A stretch of 64,000 nt of DNA from DAIDKA01 sp963708865 (lineage in GTDB: Bacteria; Pseudomonadota; Gammaproteobacteria; Steroidobacterales; Steroidobacteraceae). Positions within the stretch are counted from its first letter, which is position 1; every line of letters starts with the position of its first letter. Of the stretch, positions 1 through 10,073 are shown piece after piece. The stretch lies in contig CAVPUC010000004.1 in NCBI GenBank assembly GCA_963708865.1, positions 868,001 through 932,000 on the forward strand. Direction: 5' to 3'. The position numbers and the translations under genes are program-made. The notes beneath the pieces are model-generated. The model was not told the DNA's origin and searched no databases. It saw only the letters and a program-made list of their open reading frames with translations.

Positions 1-132
1 GATCAGGATTTCATCGAGCTCGCGCGCGCGGTCTACCACCGCAACGACGAACGCGCGGCGATCAAGAAGCGCATCAATGTCGCGCTCGGATCACGCATTG
101 TCGAGGAAAAATCCTACCAGCCCTACCGCTAG
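1..132 (+). CDS. C-terminal fragment of a DUF6165-like protein
   Basis: The first 43 codons are open without a start, so the gene begins before the window. The visible end contains ELARAVYHRNDERAAIKK and finishes EEKSYQPYR. I recall this tail pattern (small charged helix, then LGS..EEKSY) from DUF6165 proteins, which often lie near lipopolysaccharide core genes. That assignment is from memory and moderate at best. The stop overlaps the stop of the convergent zinc-finger gene by a few bases. Confidence 0.5.
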   Translation, partial: DQDFIELARAVYHRNDERAAIKKRINVALGSRIVEEKSYQPYR

Positions 133-326
133 CTTTTGAGCGTGTACTCGGCGCCGCAGTACGGGCACTTGGCCCAACCGGTATCCTCGATGGACAGGTA
201 CACCCGCGGATGTGAATTCCACAGGTACATCTCCGGCATCGGACAGGCGAGCGGCAGATCCGCCGCGGAGATCGTGTATTGGTTCTGCGCGTTCGGCTGG
301 ATGAGCGGTTTGGTCGTGGCTGGCAT
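129..326 (-). CDS. Small zinc-finger protein (zf-CHCC / NDUFS6-like)
   Basis: A 65-residue protein with CPMPEMYLWNSHPRVYL followed by GWAKCPYCGAEY. The Cys, His, Cys and Cys residues are spaced as in the zf-CHCC family, whose eukaryotic relative is the complex I subunit NDUFS6. In many gamma- and betaproteobacteria this small gene sits near ilvE, glnE and LPS core genes, and here glnE is the next gene on the same strand across a short gap. It probably binds one Zn ion. The bacterial function is unknown. Confidence 0.8.
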   Translation of the reverse strand: MPATTKPLIQPNAQNQYTISAADLPLACPMPEMYLWNSHPRVYLSIEDTGWAKCPYCGAEYTLKS

Positions 327-358
327 GACCAGGTGATTATACGCGATCCGTCGCGCCT

Positions 359-3187
359 TCAGTCCACCATGGCGGACTGCCAGATGGCGCGCACCGCAGC
401 CCGCTCGATGACAAATTCCGTCGCCGGCACCACATTCGCACCGCCTTCGAGCGACATCCGGTGGGTACGCTCCCGATAGGCGCGGTACGCGGCCGTGAGC
501 GTATCGACCACGGACTGCGGCACCAGGTCTGCCGAGGCTACCGACTCCAGCTGGCGGATGGTGTCCGAAAACATGACCAGCGGCGGATAGCGCAGCGCCC
601 AGGCCAACGCCCAGTACTGCGCCAGGAATTCGATATCGGCCACACCGCCCGCGTCCTGTTTGATGTCAAACTGTCCAGGAGCGCTGCGCGACAGCTCGCG
701 GCGCATGCGTTCACGCATGCGCCGCACCTCGGCGCGCAGTCCTTCGCGTTTGACATTCTGGCGCAGCACCTGCGTGCGCACCTGCTCAAAGCGCGCGCGC
801 AGTCCGACATCGCCCGCCACGGCGCGCGCATGCAGCAGTGCCTGGTGTTCCCAGGTCCACGCTTCACGCTGCTGGTATTCGGTGAATGCGGTAAGGCTGG
901 TCACGAGCAGGCCGCCCTTGCCGCTCGGACGCAGCCGCACGTCCACCTCATAGAGCCTGCCGGCCGCCGAGTGCATGGTGAGCAGATGCAGGATGCGCTG
1001 GGCCAGGCGCACGAAGAACAGCTGATTGTCGATGCTTTTCTCGGTGTTGCGCGCCGGTGCGGTTTCCTGGGCTTCGCCTGCGGAGTCGTGCAGGAAGACC
1101 AGGTCCAGGTCAGAACCGTAGCCAAGTTCGCGCCCCCCGAGCTTGCCATAGCCGATGACGCAGATAGCCACGGGGCGCCGCTGCGCGCCGCTGCCGCACA
1201 TCGGCACGCCCCACTGCGCGCAGATCTGGCGCAGCGACAGGTCAATGACCCGCTCGATTATGAGCTCGGCGATCTCGGTGAGCCGATCGCTGACCCGCAT
1301 CAGCGGCAGGCGCCCGGACAGATCCGCCACGGCCACCCGGAACACCGCGGCTTGCTGGAAGTGCCGCAGCGCCTCGACCTGGCGTTCGGGATCCTGCTCC
1401 TGCAGCGGATCCACTTCCAGATCCAGTTCCTGAAGCAACTCTTCACGCCCGGGCAGCGCCTCAAACAGCCGCTCATCGATGAGTTCGTCCAGCAGCAGCG
1501 GATTGGCCGCGATCTGACGTACCAGAAAATCCCCGTAACCGCAGATCGCCACCAGCCGCGCCCGCGCCTCCGGCCGCTCATTCAACAAGGCGTAATACGC
1601 CGAGCGCGTGCCGATGGCCTCCATGATCTTGAGCACCCGTTCGAGCGTCGCATCCGGCTCGGCCACCGGTGCGATGAGACTCAGCATCTGCGGCAGCAGC
1701 GCCTGCAGCCGACGACGCCCCGCAATATCCAAACGCCGCACGAAGCCGGCACTGTGCAGCTGCGCGAGCCGCTGCGCGGCGGCCTGCGGCGCGACGCGCC
1801 AACCGAGCTTCACCAAGGCGGCGATCAGTATGACTTCATCGGCTGCGTCGGCGGACTCCAGGTCCACCGCAACGCTACCGCCCAAAGCGGGCGCGGCCGC
1901 GCCGAACACGACCGACTGGAAGTGACGCCTGACGCGCTCGCGATGCACCTCCAGATCGGCGCGCAGTGCCTGCCAGTCGGCAAGCCCCATGGCTTGGGCG
2001 AGCGAGGCTTGCAGCAGCGGCAGCTGCGGCAGCGTGTGCGTCTGCTCATCGGCGCGTTCCTGCAGCCGGTTCTCAATCATCCGCAGGAACTCATAGGCGC
2101 CACGCAGCTCCGCCGCCGCTCCCGGCGGCAGCAGTCGGCTGCGGTCCAGCAACGGCAGCACCTTCAGCAGCGACGGCGTGCGCAGCCACGGTTCGCGCCC
2201 GCCACGAATCAACTGCAGCGACTGCGCCAGGAACTCAATCTCGCGAATGCCGCCGGGTCCGAGCTTGACGTTGTCCGCCATGTCGCGGCGTTCCATCTCA
2301 CGCTCGATCATCGCCTTCATCTCGCGCAGGCTTTCAAACACGCCGTAGTCCAGGTACCGCCGGTAGACGAACGGCCGCACGGCACTGTCGAAGATGCGGA
2401 CATATTCGGCGTGTCCGGTCATGGGCCGTGCCTTGACCCACGCGTAGCGCTCCCAGTCCCGGCCCTGTCCTTGCAGGTAATCCTCGAAGGCGCCGAAACT
2501 CGCCACCAGTGCGCCACTCTCGCCGAACGGCCGCAGCCGCATGTCCACTCGGAACAGATACCCCTCGGCGGTGCGCACCTCGAGCAGTCGAATCAGCAAC
2601 TGCCCCAGGCGCGTGAAAAAATCCTCGTTGGCGAGGGCCCGCGGGCCATCCGTCTCGCCGTGTTCCGGAAACAGGAACACCAGGTCGATGTCCGAGGAGA
2701 AGTTGAGCTCCCCGCCGCCGAGCTTGCCCATCCCCACCACGATGAGCTCCTGCTCGACCCCGGCGGCCGAACGCGGCACACCATGGCGCTGGATGAGCAT
2801 CCGTCGGGCATGGCGGTACGCCACGCCGATGGCGGCTTGCGCAAAAGCCGACTGTTCGAGCAGCGTTTCGCCGATCGGGGCGAAGCCGGCGAGATCGCGC
2901 CACGCGATGCGTACCATTTCCCGGGTACGCCAGCGGCGCAGCGCCGCCATCAAGCCCGCCTCATCCGGTTCCGCCCCGCTCGGCCAGGCCGGCGCGCGTG
3001 CCGCAAGGAAACCGACCGCATCGGTGGGGAACGCCGTTTCCAGATCGCCGCACTGCACCAGCGCCGGCAGCAGCGCGGGGTCGCGATCGCAAGCGTCGCT
3101 CACGAAATCGCTGGCGGCCGCCACGGCTGGCGCGGACCGCTGCACCCGTGGCGATGCCGCCTCGGGCACCCTGATCTGCGTAGTCAT
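359..3187 (-). CDS. glnE: Bifunctional glutamine synthetase adenylyltransferase / deadenylase
   Basis: GlnE adds AMP to, and removes it from, a tyrosine of glutamine synthetase in response to PII, setting nitrogen assimilation. Both nucleotidyltransferase halves are intact. The N-terminal deadenylase has GKLGGGELNFSSDIDL with metal-binding Asp near 166 and 168. The C-terminal adenylylase has GKLGGRELGYGSDLDL. Each is followed by an RLRP motif (VDMRLRPFGESG and VDVRLRPSGKGG). The start chosen begins MTTQIRVPE and gives 942 residues, the normal family length. The open frame extends 47 codons upstream, but that would read through the groEL terminator, so it is rejected. Confidence 0.97.
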   Translation of the reverse strand: MTTQIRVPEAASPRVQRSAPAVAAASDFVSDACDRDPALLPALVQCGDLETAFPTDAVGFLAARAPAWPSGAEPDEAGLMAALRRWRTREMVRIAWRDLAGFAPIGETLLEQSAFAQAAIGVAYRHARRMLIQRHGVPRSAAGVEQELIVVGMGKLGGGELNFSSDIDLVFLFPEHGETDGPRALANEDFFTRLGQLLIRLLEVRTAEGYLFRVDMRLRPFGESGALVASFGAFEDYLQGQGRDWERYAWVKARPMTGHAEYVRIFDSAVRPFVYRRYLDYGVFESLREMKAMIEREMERRDMADNVKLGPGGIREIEFLAQSLQLIRGGREPWLRTPSLLKVLPLLDRSRLLPPGAAAELRGAYEFLRMIENRLQERADEQTHTLPQLPLLQASLAQAMGLADWQALRADLEVHRERVRRHFQSVVFGAAAPALGGSVAVDLESADAADEVILIAALVKLGWRVAPQAAAQRLAQLHSAGFVRRLDIAGRRRLQALLPQMLSLIAPVAEPDATLERVLKIMEAIGTRSAYYALLNERPEARARLVAICGYGDFLVRQIAANPLLLDELIDERLFEALPGREELLQELDLEVDPLQEQDPERQVEALRHFQQAAVFRVAVADLSGRLPLMRVSDRLTEIAELIIERVIDLSLRQICAQWGVPMCGSGAQRRPVAICVIGYGKLGGRELGYGSDLDLVFLHDSAGEAQETAPARNTEKSIDNQLFFVRLAQRILHLLTMHSAAGRLYEVDVRLRPSGKGGLLVTSLTAFTEYQQREAWTWEHQALLHARAVAGDVGLRARFEQVRTQVLRQNVKREGLRAEVRRMRERMRRELSRSAPGQFDIKQDAGGVADIEFLAQYWALAWALRYPPLVMFSDTIRQLESVASADLVPQSVVDTLTAAYRAYRERTHRMSLEGGANVVPATEFVIERAAVRAIWQSAMVD

Positions 3188-3224
3188 GCGCGGCGCACCA
3201 TAAGCCTTGATCGAATGACAGGTC

Positions 3225-3251
3225 AAAAAAAACCCCGCCGAGGCGGGGTTT
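3225..3251 (-). terminator. Rho-independent terminator of groES-groEL
   Basis: Read on the - strand this is a GC-rich stem, AACCCCGCC pairing with GGCGGGGTT around a short loop, followed by eight T. It lies about 135 bases past the groEL stop and just upstream of glnE, so it separates the chaperonin transcript from glnE. Confidence 0.85.
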
Positions 3252-3385
3252 GAATATTGCGCGGAAATGGGGGGTCTTGATCCGCGTCTTTTACGGATGG
3301 GCCACCGCTTGCGCCGCAGCCCGTCCATTCGGTCAGCATATGGTCCGTATATTACAGATTCCCGATGCCGATTCGATTAAGACAT

Positions 3386-5023
<1,638 letters not shown>

Positions 5024-5035
5024 GGTTTTTAATCC

Positions 5036-5329
5036 TTACTTGGATTCGAAAATGGCCATGACGTCTTCTTCACGCATGACCACCAGTTCATCGCCGTCGA
5101 TCTTGACCTCTGTTCCGCTGTACTTGCCGAACAGGATCCTGTCGCCGACCTTGACGTCGAGGGGACGGACGGTACCGTCTTCAAGAATCTTGCCTTTGCC
5201 GACCGCCATAATCTTTCCCTGAACCGGCTTTTCGGCCGCAGAATCGGGGATCACGATGCCGCCCGGAGAAGTACGTTCTTCTTCGAGGCGTTTCACGATG
5301 ACGCGGTCATGAAGAGGACGGATCTTCAT
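5036..5329 (-). CDS. groS: 10-kDa co-chaperonin GroES
   Basis: The heptameric lid of the GroEL chamber. Its 97 residues include the N-terminal MKIRPLHDRVIVKR signature, the mobile loop region (EERTSPGGIVIPDSA) and the C-terminal EEDVMAIFE strand. It is the first gene of groES-groEL. A GGAG-like ribosome site is visible as AAGGAGCG a few bases before the ATG. Heat and HrcA control are inferred from the adjoining promoter and operator. Confidence 0.99.
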   Translation of the reverse strand: MKIRPLHDRVIVKRLEEERTSPGGIVIPDSAAEKPVQGKIMAVGKGKILEDGTVRPLDVKVGDRILFGKYSGTEVKIDGDELVVMREEDVMAIFESK

Positions 5330-5388
5330 GGATATCGCTCCTTAGGAAGCTTTTAACTTAAATGGTTGGAAAATGAGCCGGGCAGCTG

Positions 5389-5415
5389 TTAGCACTCTAC
5401 CCTGACGGCTGCTAA
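5389..5415. promoter_or_regulatory. CIRCE operator (HrcA binding site)
   Basis: TTAGCACTC, nine bases, then GGCTGCTAA. The consensus is TTAGCACTC-N9-GAGTGCTAA, so the left arm is perfect and the right arm matches 7 of 9. It lies between the groESL -10 element and the groES start, where bound HrcA repressor would block transcription. hrcA itself is not in this window. Confidence 0.87.
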
Positions 5416-5442
5416 TCATAGGGGCGAGCGGCCAGAATTCAA
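5415..5442 (-). promoter_or_regulatory. groESL promoter, overlapping sigma70 and sigma32 patterns
   Basis: On the - strand TTGAAT, a 16-base spacer, then TATGAT fit a sigma70 promoter. The same bases also read as CTTGAA followed 13 bases later by CCCCTATG, which resembles the heat-shock sigma32 pattern. The -10 abuts the CIRCE operator. The assignment is by eye. Confidence 0.7.
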
Positions 5443-5490
5443 GGCTTCAACGAGGTTTTTTGGTCGCCGCGCACCCCTGGGGGTATTCTT

Positions 5491-5871
5491 ATGGGCTTGC
5501 AGCCCGGTGCAGATCCTGCCGCCATTCTGGTGCTCTGTAGCTGCTCTGATGAGGCGCAAGCAGTTGATATTGCAAGGATTTTAGTCAACGAGAGCTTGGC
5601 AGCCTGCGTGAACCGAATGGCCGCAGTCACCTCCATCTATCGATGGGAAGGCCAGATTTGCGAGACGCCGGAGCAGCTGCTGTTGATCAAGACCACGCCG
5701 GCCCGATATGAGGCTCTGGAAATGAGGCTCAAGGCACTTCATCCGTATGAAATACCAGAGATTATCGCCGTCCCGATCGTTACAGGGTCCGGTTCCTACC
5801 TAGCTTGGCTTGCAACCGCCGTAGAAGGCCCCACTGCGATTCCCACTCCACCGAGCGTGTACTCCAAATGA
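5491..5871 (+). CDS. cutA: CutA1 divalent-cation tolerance protein
   Basis: A 126-residue trimeric cytoplasmic protein with a ferredoxin-like fold, linked to copper and other divalent-metal tolerance. The family signature is clear: VLCSCSDEAQAVDIARIL near the N-terminus, AACVNRMAAVTSIYRWEG in the middle, then KTTPARYEALE and HPYEIPEIIAVPI. The gene directly precedes dsbD and overlaps it by ATGA. The cutA-dsbD pairing is conserved in gammaproteobacteria. Downstream translation is probably coupled. Confidence 0.92.
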   Translation: MGLQPGADPAAILVLCSCSDEAQAVDIARILVNESLAACVNRMAAVTSIYRWEGQICETPEQLLLIKTTPARYEALEMRLKALHPYEIPEIIAVPIVTGSGSYLAWLATAVEGPTAIPTPPSVYSK

Positions 5872-8253
5872 CCGTCCCAGCGTTCGCCGCCCGCCGCATC
5901 GTCACCTTCGCCGCCTGGCTGTTGCTGCCGGCGCTCGCCCTAACACCGCGCCCCGATCAGGCACAGCAGTCGGCCGCCGCGGCCATCACGCATTCGGCCA
6001 ACAGCGCAACCCTCTCCCCGGCTGCCATGAGTGCCGTACTGAATGCAACGAGTGACTGTAGCCATCAGCCCTTCAGCCCCGATAAGGCCTTCCAGGTCAG
6101 CGCCGCGGCTGCCGGCGCGGCAGCGATCCGCATCGACTGGAAGATCGCCGACGGCTGCTATCTGTACCGCAGCCGCATCAAAGTGAAACCGCAAGGTGCG
6201 GTACAGCTGGGCGCCCTTGCCCTGCCCGAGGGCGAGAACCACCATGATGAGTACTTCGGCACGCAGCAGATCTACCACCATTCGCTGAGCGCCACGCTGC
6301 CGGTCTCACGACCCAGCGGCGGCGATGTCGCCGTCGATGTGACCTACCAGGGCTGCGCCGAAATCGGCTTGTGCTACCCGCCCATCACCAAGACCGTGAG
6401 CGTGTCGCTGCCCCCGGCGGCCGCCGCGGGGCGCCACGGCTGGCGCAGCCGCTGCCGATCAGCCCAAATTTCTGAACCCCGATGAGGCCTTCCAGGCCAG
6501 CGCCACCGCGGCCGGGCCCGACAGCGTCCGACTCGACTGGAAGATCGCCGATGGGTACTACCTCTATCGCAGCCGCATCAAGGTCAAAACGGAAAGCGCC
6601 GTGCAGTTGGGCGCGCTGGCGTTACCAGAGGGCAAGAGCCAGACCGACGAGTACTTTGGCACGCAGCAGATTTATGAGCACACGCTCAGCGCCACCTTGC
6701 CGGTGGCACGTCCGGGTGGCGCCGGTGCGTTGAATGTTGCGGTCGACGTCACCTACCAGGGCTGCGCGCATGCCGGTCTGTGCTATCCGCCGATCACCAA
6801 GACCCTCGCGGTTGCGCTGCCGGCTGCAGGCTCGGCAGGCGGTGGCGGTGCTGCGGCTGCGCCGGATAGGGCGGCGAGGTCCACGCCCTCGGCCACTGCG
6901 GCCGGTACATTCGTCTCGGAACAGGATCGCCTCGCAGCTTTGATCCGCAGCGGCAATCTGCTGCTGGTGCTGGGCACCTTCTTCGTGCTCGGGCTGCTCC
7001 TCGCGTTCACACCGTGTGTGCTGCCGATGGTGCCGATCCTCTCCGGAATCATCGCGGGTCACGGCGCCAACGTCACCACGACACGCGCCTTCATGCTGTC
7101 GCTGACGTACGTGCTCGGCATGGCGTGCACCTACACCGCCGCCGGCATCGCCGTGGCCGCCGCGGGCAGTCACGTGCAGGCGCTGTTCCAGCAGACCTGG
7201 ATCATCGTGTTGTTCGCCGGGATGTTTGTGGTGCTGGCGTTGTCGATGATGGGCCTGTTCACGATCCAGATGCCCGCAGCGATCCAGACCCGCCTGAGCG
7301 AGGCCAGCAACCGGCAGACCGCCGGCAGTTTCGGGGGCGTGGCCGTCATGGGCGCGCTCTCCGCGCTGATCGTGACGACCTGCGTCGCGCCGCCGCTGGT
7401 GGCGACACTTGCCGTGATCGGTCAGAGCGGCAACATGGCGCGCGGCGCGGCGGCGCTGTTCGCCATGAGCCTGGGAATGGGCGCGCCGCTGCTCGTCGTC
7501 GGCGCCTCGGCGGGCAAGCTGTTGCCCAAGGCCGGCCCGTGGATGGACACGGTCAAACAACTGTTCGGCGTGATGATGCTCGGCGTTGCGGCCTGGATGC
7601 TCACGCGCGTGGTCGCGCCGGCAGCCACCCTGCTGCTGTGGGCCGCACCGGCCGCGGTGGCCGCGTGGCTGCTGTGGCGCGGCGCCCGCGGCATCCGGCA
7701 CCTGCCGATCCTGGTGCGCGGCGCGGCGGCCATCGCCGGCGCCTATACGCTGCTGTTGGTGGTCGGCGCGGGCTTGGGCGGCACCGACCCGCTCGCCCCG
7801 ATCCCCGCATGGTCCGGTCAGCACCGCGAGCTTACCTTCCAGACCATCAAGTCGACGGGCGACCTGGATCGTGAGGTCGCGCAGGCCCAGGGCAAGGGTC
7901 AGGCCGTGATGCTCGATTTCTATGCGGACTGGTGCGTGTCGTGCAAGGAGATGGAAAAGTACACCTTCACGGACCCGGCCGTTCAGGCGACACTCAAGGA
8001 TGTGGTGCTGCTGCGCGCCAACGTCACGGCCAACGATACGGATGACCAAGCCTTGTTGAAACGATTCGGCATCTATGGACCCCCGACCATTGCGTTTTAC
8101 GGTAACGACGGCCACGAACGCACGCCCTATCGGGTGGTCGGCTTCATGAAGGCGCCGGAGTTCGCGGCACTCAGCGCCAAGGCCGTCGGCAGCGCCACAA
8201 CCACCACCGGCGCGCGCGCCGCAAGCCTGGGCCGCGCGGCGGCCGCCTCATGA
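5868..8253 (+). CDS. dsbD: Thiol:disulfide interchange protein DsbD with duplicated alpha domain (one frame break)
   Basis: DsbD carries electrons from cytoplasmic thioredoxin across the inner membrane to periplasmic thiol proteins. Order seen: a signal peptide; a first alpha domain with the CAEIGLCYPP Cys pair; a second, very similar alpha domain with CAHAGLCYPP; a membrane beta domain with LAFTPCVLPMVP and VTTCVAPP, the two buried cysteines; and a C-terminal thioredoxin-like gamma domain with YADWCVSCKEME. Most DsbD proteins have one alpha domain. The frame changes by one base near the GGGG at 6428-6431, between the two alpha domains. Removing one G restores a protein of about 794 residues. 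The second part has no signal peptide of its own, so one continuous gene is the better model. Confidence 0.92.
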
Positions 8254-9024
8254 CCCCGGTTGCGCGCGCGGTAGTCGCCTTCGTCCTGGTGGCCGGCGCC
8301 GGGCCCGCCGGCTTCCTGATCTATCACACAGTGTTCGACAAACATCCGCTGCCGGGCCGGGAGTCCAGTGCACCGGCGAGTTCGCCGTTAAGCTCGGCGC
8401 CGGCCGCCAGCACCGGGGTCGGCACCGATTTCCGCGCCCAGCCCAGCGATGACGCCCGCCCAGACCACCAGCACCGGGGGGCCGCCGCTGACCCTGCCGA
8501 AGACCGTGGCGTTGCCGGACAGCAACGGCACCCTGCACCATCTCGCCGACTATCGCGGCCACCCGCTGGTACTGAACTTCTGGGCGACGTGGTGTGAGCC
8601 GTGCCAGCGCGAGATCCCGCTGCTTGAGGCATTGCACAAGGAACGCGGTGGCAGCGTCCAGATCATCGGCGTCGCGGTGGACTTCCAGAAGGACGTGCTG
8701 CGCTACGCGCAGGCGCGGGGCATCACCTACCCGCTACTGATGGGCGAGAAGGACGGGCTCGCCGCCGTGAACGCCTTCGGCATGCAGACGGTGTTTCCCT
8801 TTACGATTTTTGCCGACGCCCACGGCGACATTGTCGCGGTCAAAATCGGCGAATTGCATGCCGATGAGGCGCAGCTGATCCTCGCCGAAGTGACCGCGGT
8901 CGATGCCGGCAAGCGCGCTCTCACCGACGCCCGCGAGGCGGTGACCGACGGTCTGCGCAGCCTCGCCATTGCGCGCGCGCAACAGCCCGCCGGCCGCGCT
9001 CTTGGCGCAGGCGGAAAGTCGTGA
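8250..9024 (+). CDS. TlpA/ResA-type membrane-anchored thioredoxin (one frame break)
   Basis: The start overlaps the dsbD stop (ATGA), so it is probably translated with dsbD and reduced by it. An N-terminal membrane anchor (AVVAFVLVAGAGPAGFLIY) is followed by a Pro/Ala/Ser-rich linker and a thioredoxin fold with the active site NFWATWCEPCQREIP. The membrane-anchor frame and the thioredoxin frame differ by one base, and the shift fits an extra G in the GGGG at 8415-8418. Corrected length is about 257 residues. It probably acts in the periplasm in cytochrome maturation or disulfide reduction. The exact client is unknown. Confidence 0.85.
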
Positions 9025-9117
9025 TCTCACGCAATTTTACCGCTAAAGGTACCCAAACGCCTGCAACTTAGGGTAAATTCGCCGCGCTTTGCTTGAGTGG
9101 ACTATGGTCCTATCCCT

Positions 9118-9576
9118 ATGGCGCGAATCCTCCTGGTCAACGGCCCGAACCTGAACCTCCTGGGCACCCGGGAGCCGGAAATCTATGGCGCCGACACCCT
9201 CGCTGACATCGAGTCGCGCGCGAGCGCCGTGGCCCGGGAATGCGGCCACGAGCTGACGGCCTTCCAGAGCAACGCCGAACATGAGCTGATCGGGCGCGTG
9301 CATCAGGCGGGTCGTGAATCCACGGACTTCCTGATTCTCAACCCCGGGGCCTTCACCCATACCAGTGTTGCACTGCGGGATGCCATTGCTGCGGTGCGTT
9401 TGCCGTTCCTGGAAGTGCACCTGAGCAACGTCCACGCCCGTGAGGCGTTCCGCCGCCAGTCCTTTTTTTCGGACATCGCGGTCGGCTCCATCGTCGGGCT
9501 GGGTGCCTACGGCTATGAACTCGCGGTACGGGCCGTCGCGCGGCTCTTGGCGCGCACGTCGGTCAGCCATCCGTAA
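9118..9576 (+). CDS. aroQ: Type II 3-dehydroquinate dehydratase
   Basis: Converts 3-dehydroquinate to 3-dehydroshikimate in the shikimate pathway. Type II markers are present: the N-terminal LLVNGPNLNLLGTREPEIYG with the catalytic Tyr, FQSNAEHELIGRVHQA, LILNPGAFTHTSVALRDA, and the HLSNVHAREAFR substrate loop. The start at MARILLVNG gives 152 residues, the family norm; an upstream in-frame ATG adds seven residues with no homology. It directly precedes accB, a conserved order in this class. Confidence 0.97.
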   Translation: MARILLVNGPNLNLLGTREPEIYGADTLADIESRASAVARECGHELTAFQSNAEHELIGRVHQAGRESTDFLILNPGAFTHTSVALRDAIAAVRLPFLEVHLSNVHAREAFRRQSFFSDIAVGSIVGLGAYGYELAVRAVARLLARTSVSHP

Positions 9577-9623
9577 AACGCGGACAACCAGAACACCAAT
9601 ATTTTCAGGGGAGCAGTGTCGGC

Positions 9624-10070
9624 ATGGATATTCGCAAGGTCAAAAAGCTGATCGAGCTTCTGGAAGAATCCGGAATCGCGGAAATTGAAATCAAGGAAGG
9701 CGAAGAAGCCGTCCGGATCAGCCGTATGCCCACCGGCGCGTTTGCCACCCATGCGCCCATGCCGATGGCGGCGGCCCCGCCCGCGCCCGCGGCCATCGCC
9801 GCACCGGTCGAAGCGCCGCCCAAGCCGCGCGCCAACGAACACGTCGTGACCGCGCCCATGGTGGGGACCTTCTATGCGGCGGCGACCCCGGGCGCCAAGG
9901 CTTTCGTCGATATCGGCGATGAGGTGAAGATCGGCCAGCCGCTATGCATCATCGAGGCCATGAAGATGATGAATCAGATCGAGGCCGACAAGAGCGGCAA
10001 GATCACCTCCATCATGGCGCAGAACGGCGACCCGGTTGAGTTCGGCCAGCCCCTCTTTGTCATCGAATAA
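9624..10070 (+). CDS. accB: Biotin carboxyl carrier protein of acetyl-CoA carboxylase
   Basis: Carries CO2 on biotin between AccC and the carboxyltransferase in fatty-acid synthesis. The N-terminal helix MDIRKVKKLIELLEESG is followed by a Pro/Ala-rich linker (about residues 45-75) and the biotinyl domain, where the modified Lys lies in CIIEAMKMMNQIE. The length of 148 residues is normal. A GGGGAG ribosome site is visible upstream. accC begins three bases after the stop, so the two are cotranslated. Confidence 0.98.
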   Translation: MDIRKVKKLIELLEESGIAEIEIKEGEEAVRISRMPTGAFATHAPMPMAAAPPAPAAIAAPVEAPPKPRANEHVVTAPMVGTFYAAATPGAKAFVDIGDEVKIGQPLCIIEAMKMMNQIEADKSGKITSIMAQNGDPVEFGQPLFVIE

Positions 10071-10073
10071 CCC

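Noticed and set aside
461..3253. A 930-codon open frame on the + strand
   Set aside because: It lies opposite glnE and is a by-product of high GC at codon third positions. The product is His/Arg/Gln-rich with no domain, while glnE is full length and canonical.
6622..8115. A 497-codon open frame on the - strand opposite dsbD
   Set aside because: His/Arg/Gln-rich composition and no recognisable motif. dsbD has all expected motifs on the other strand.
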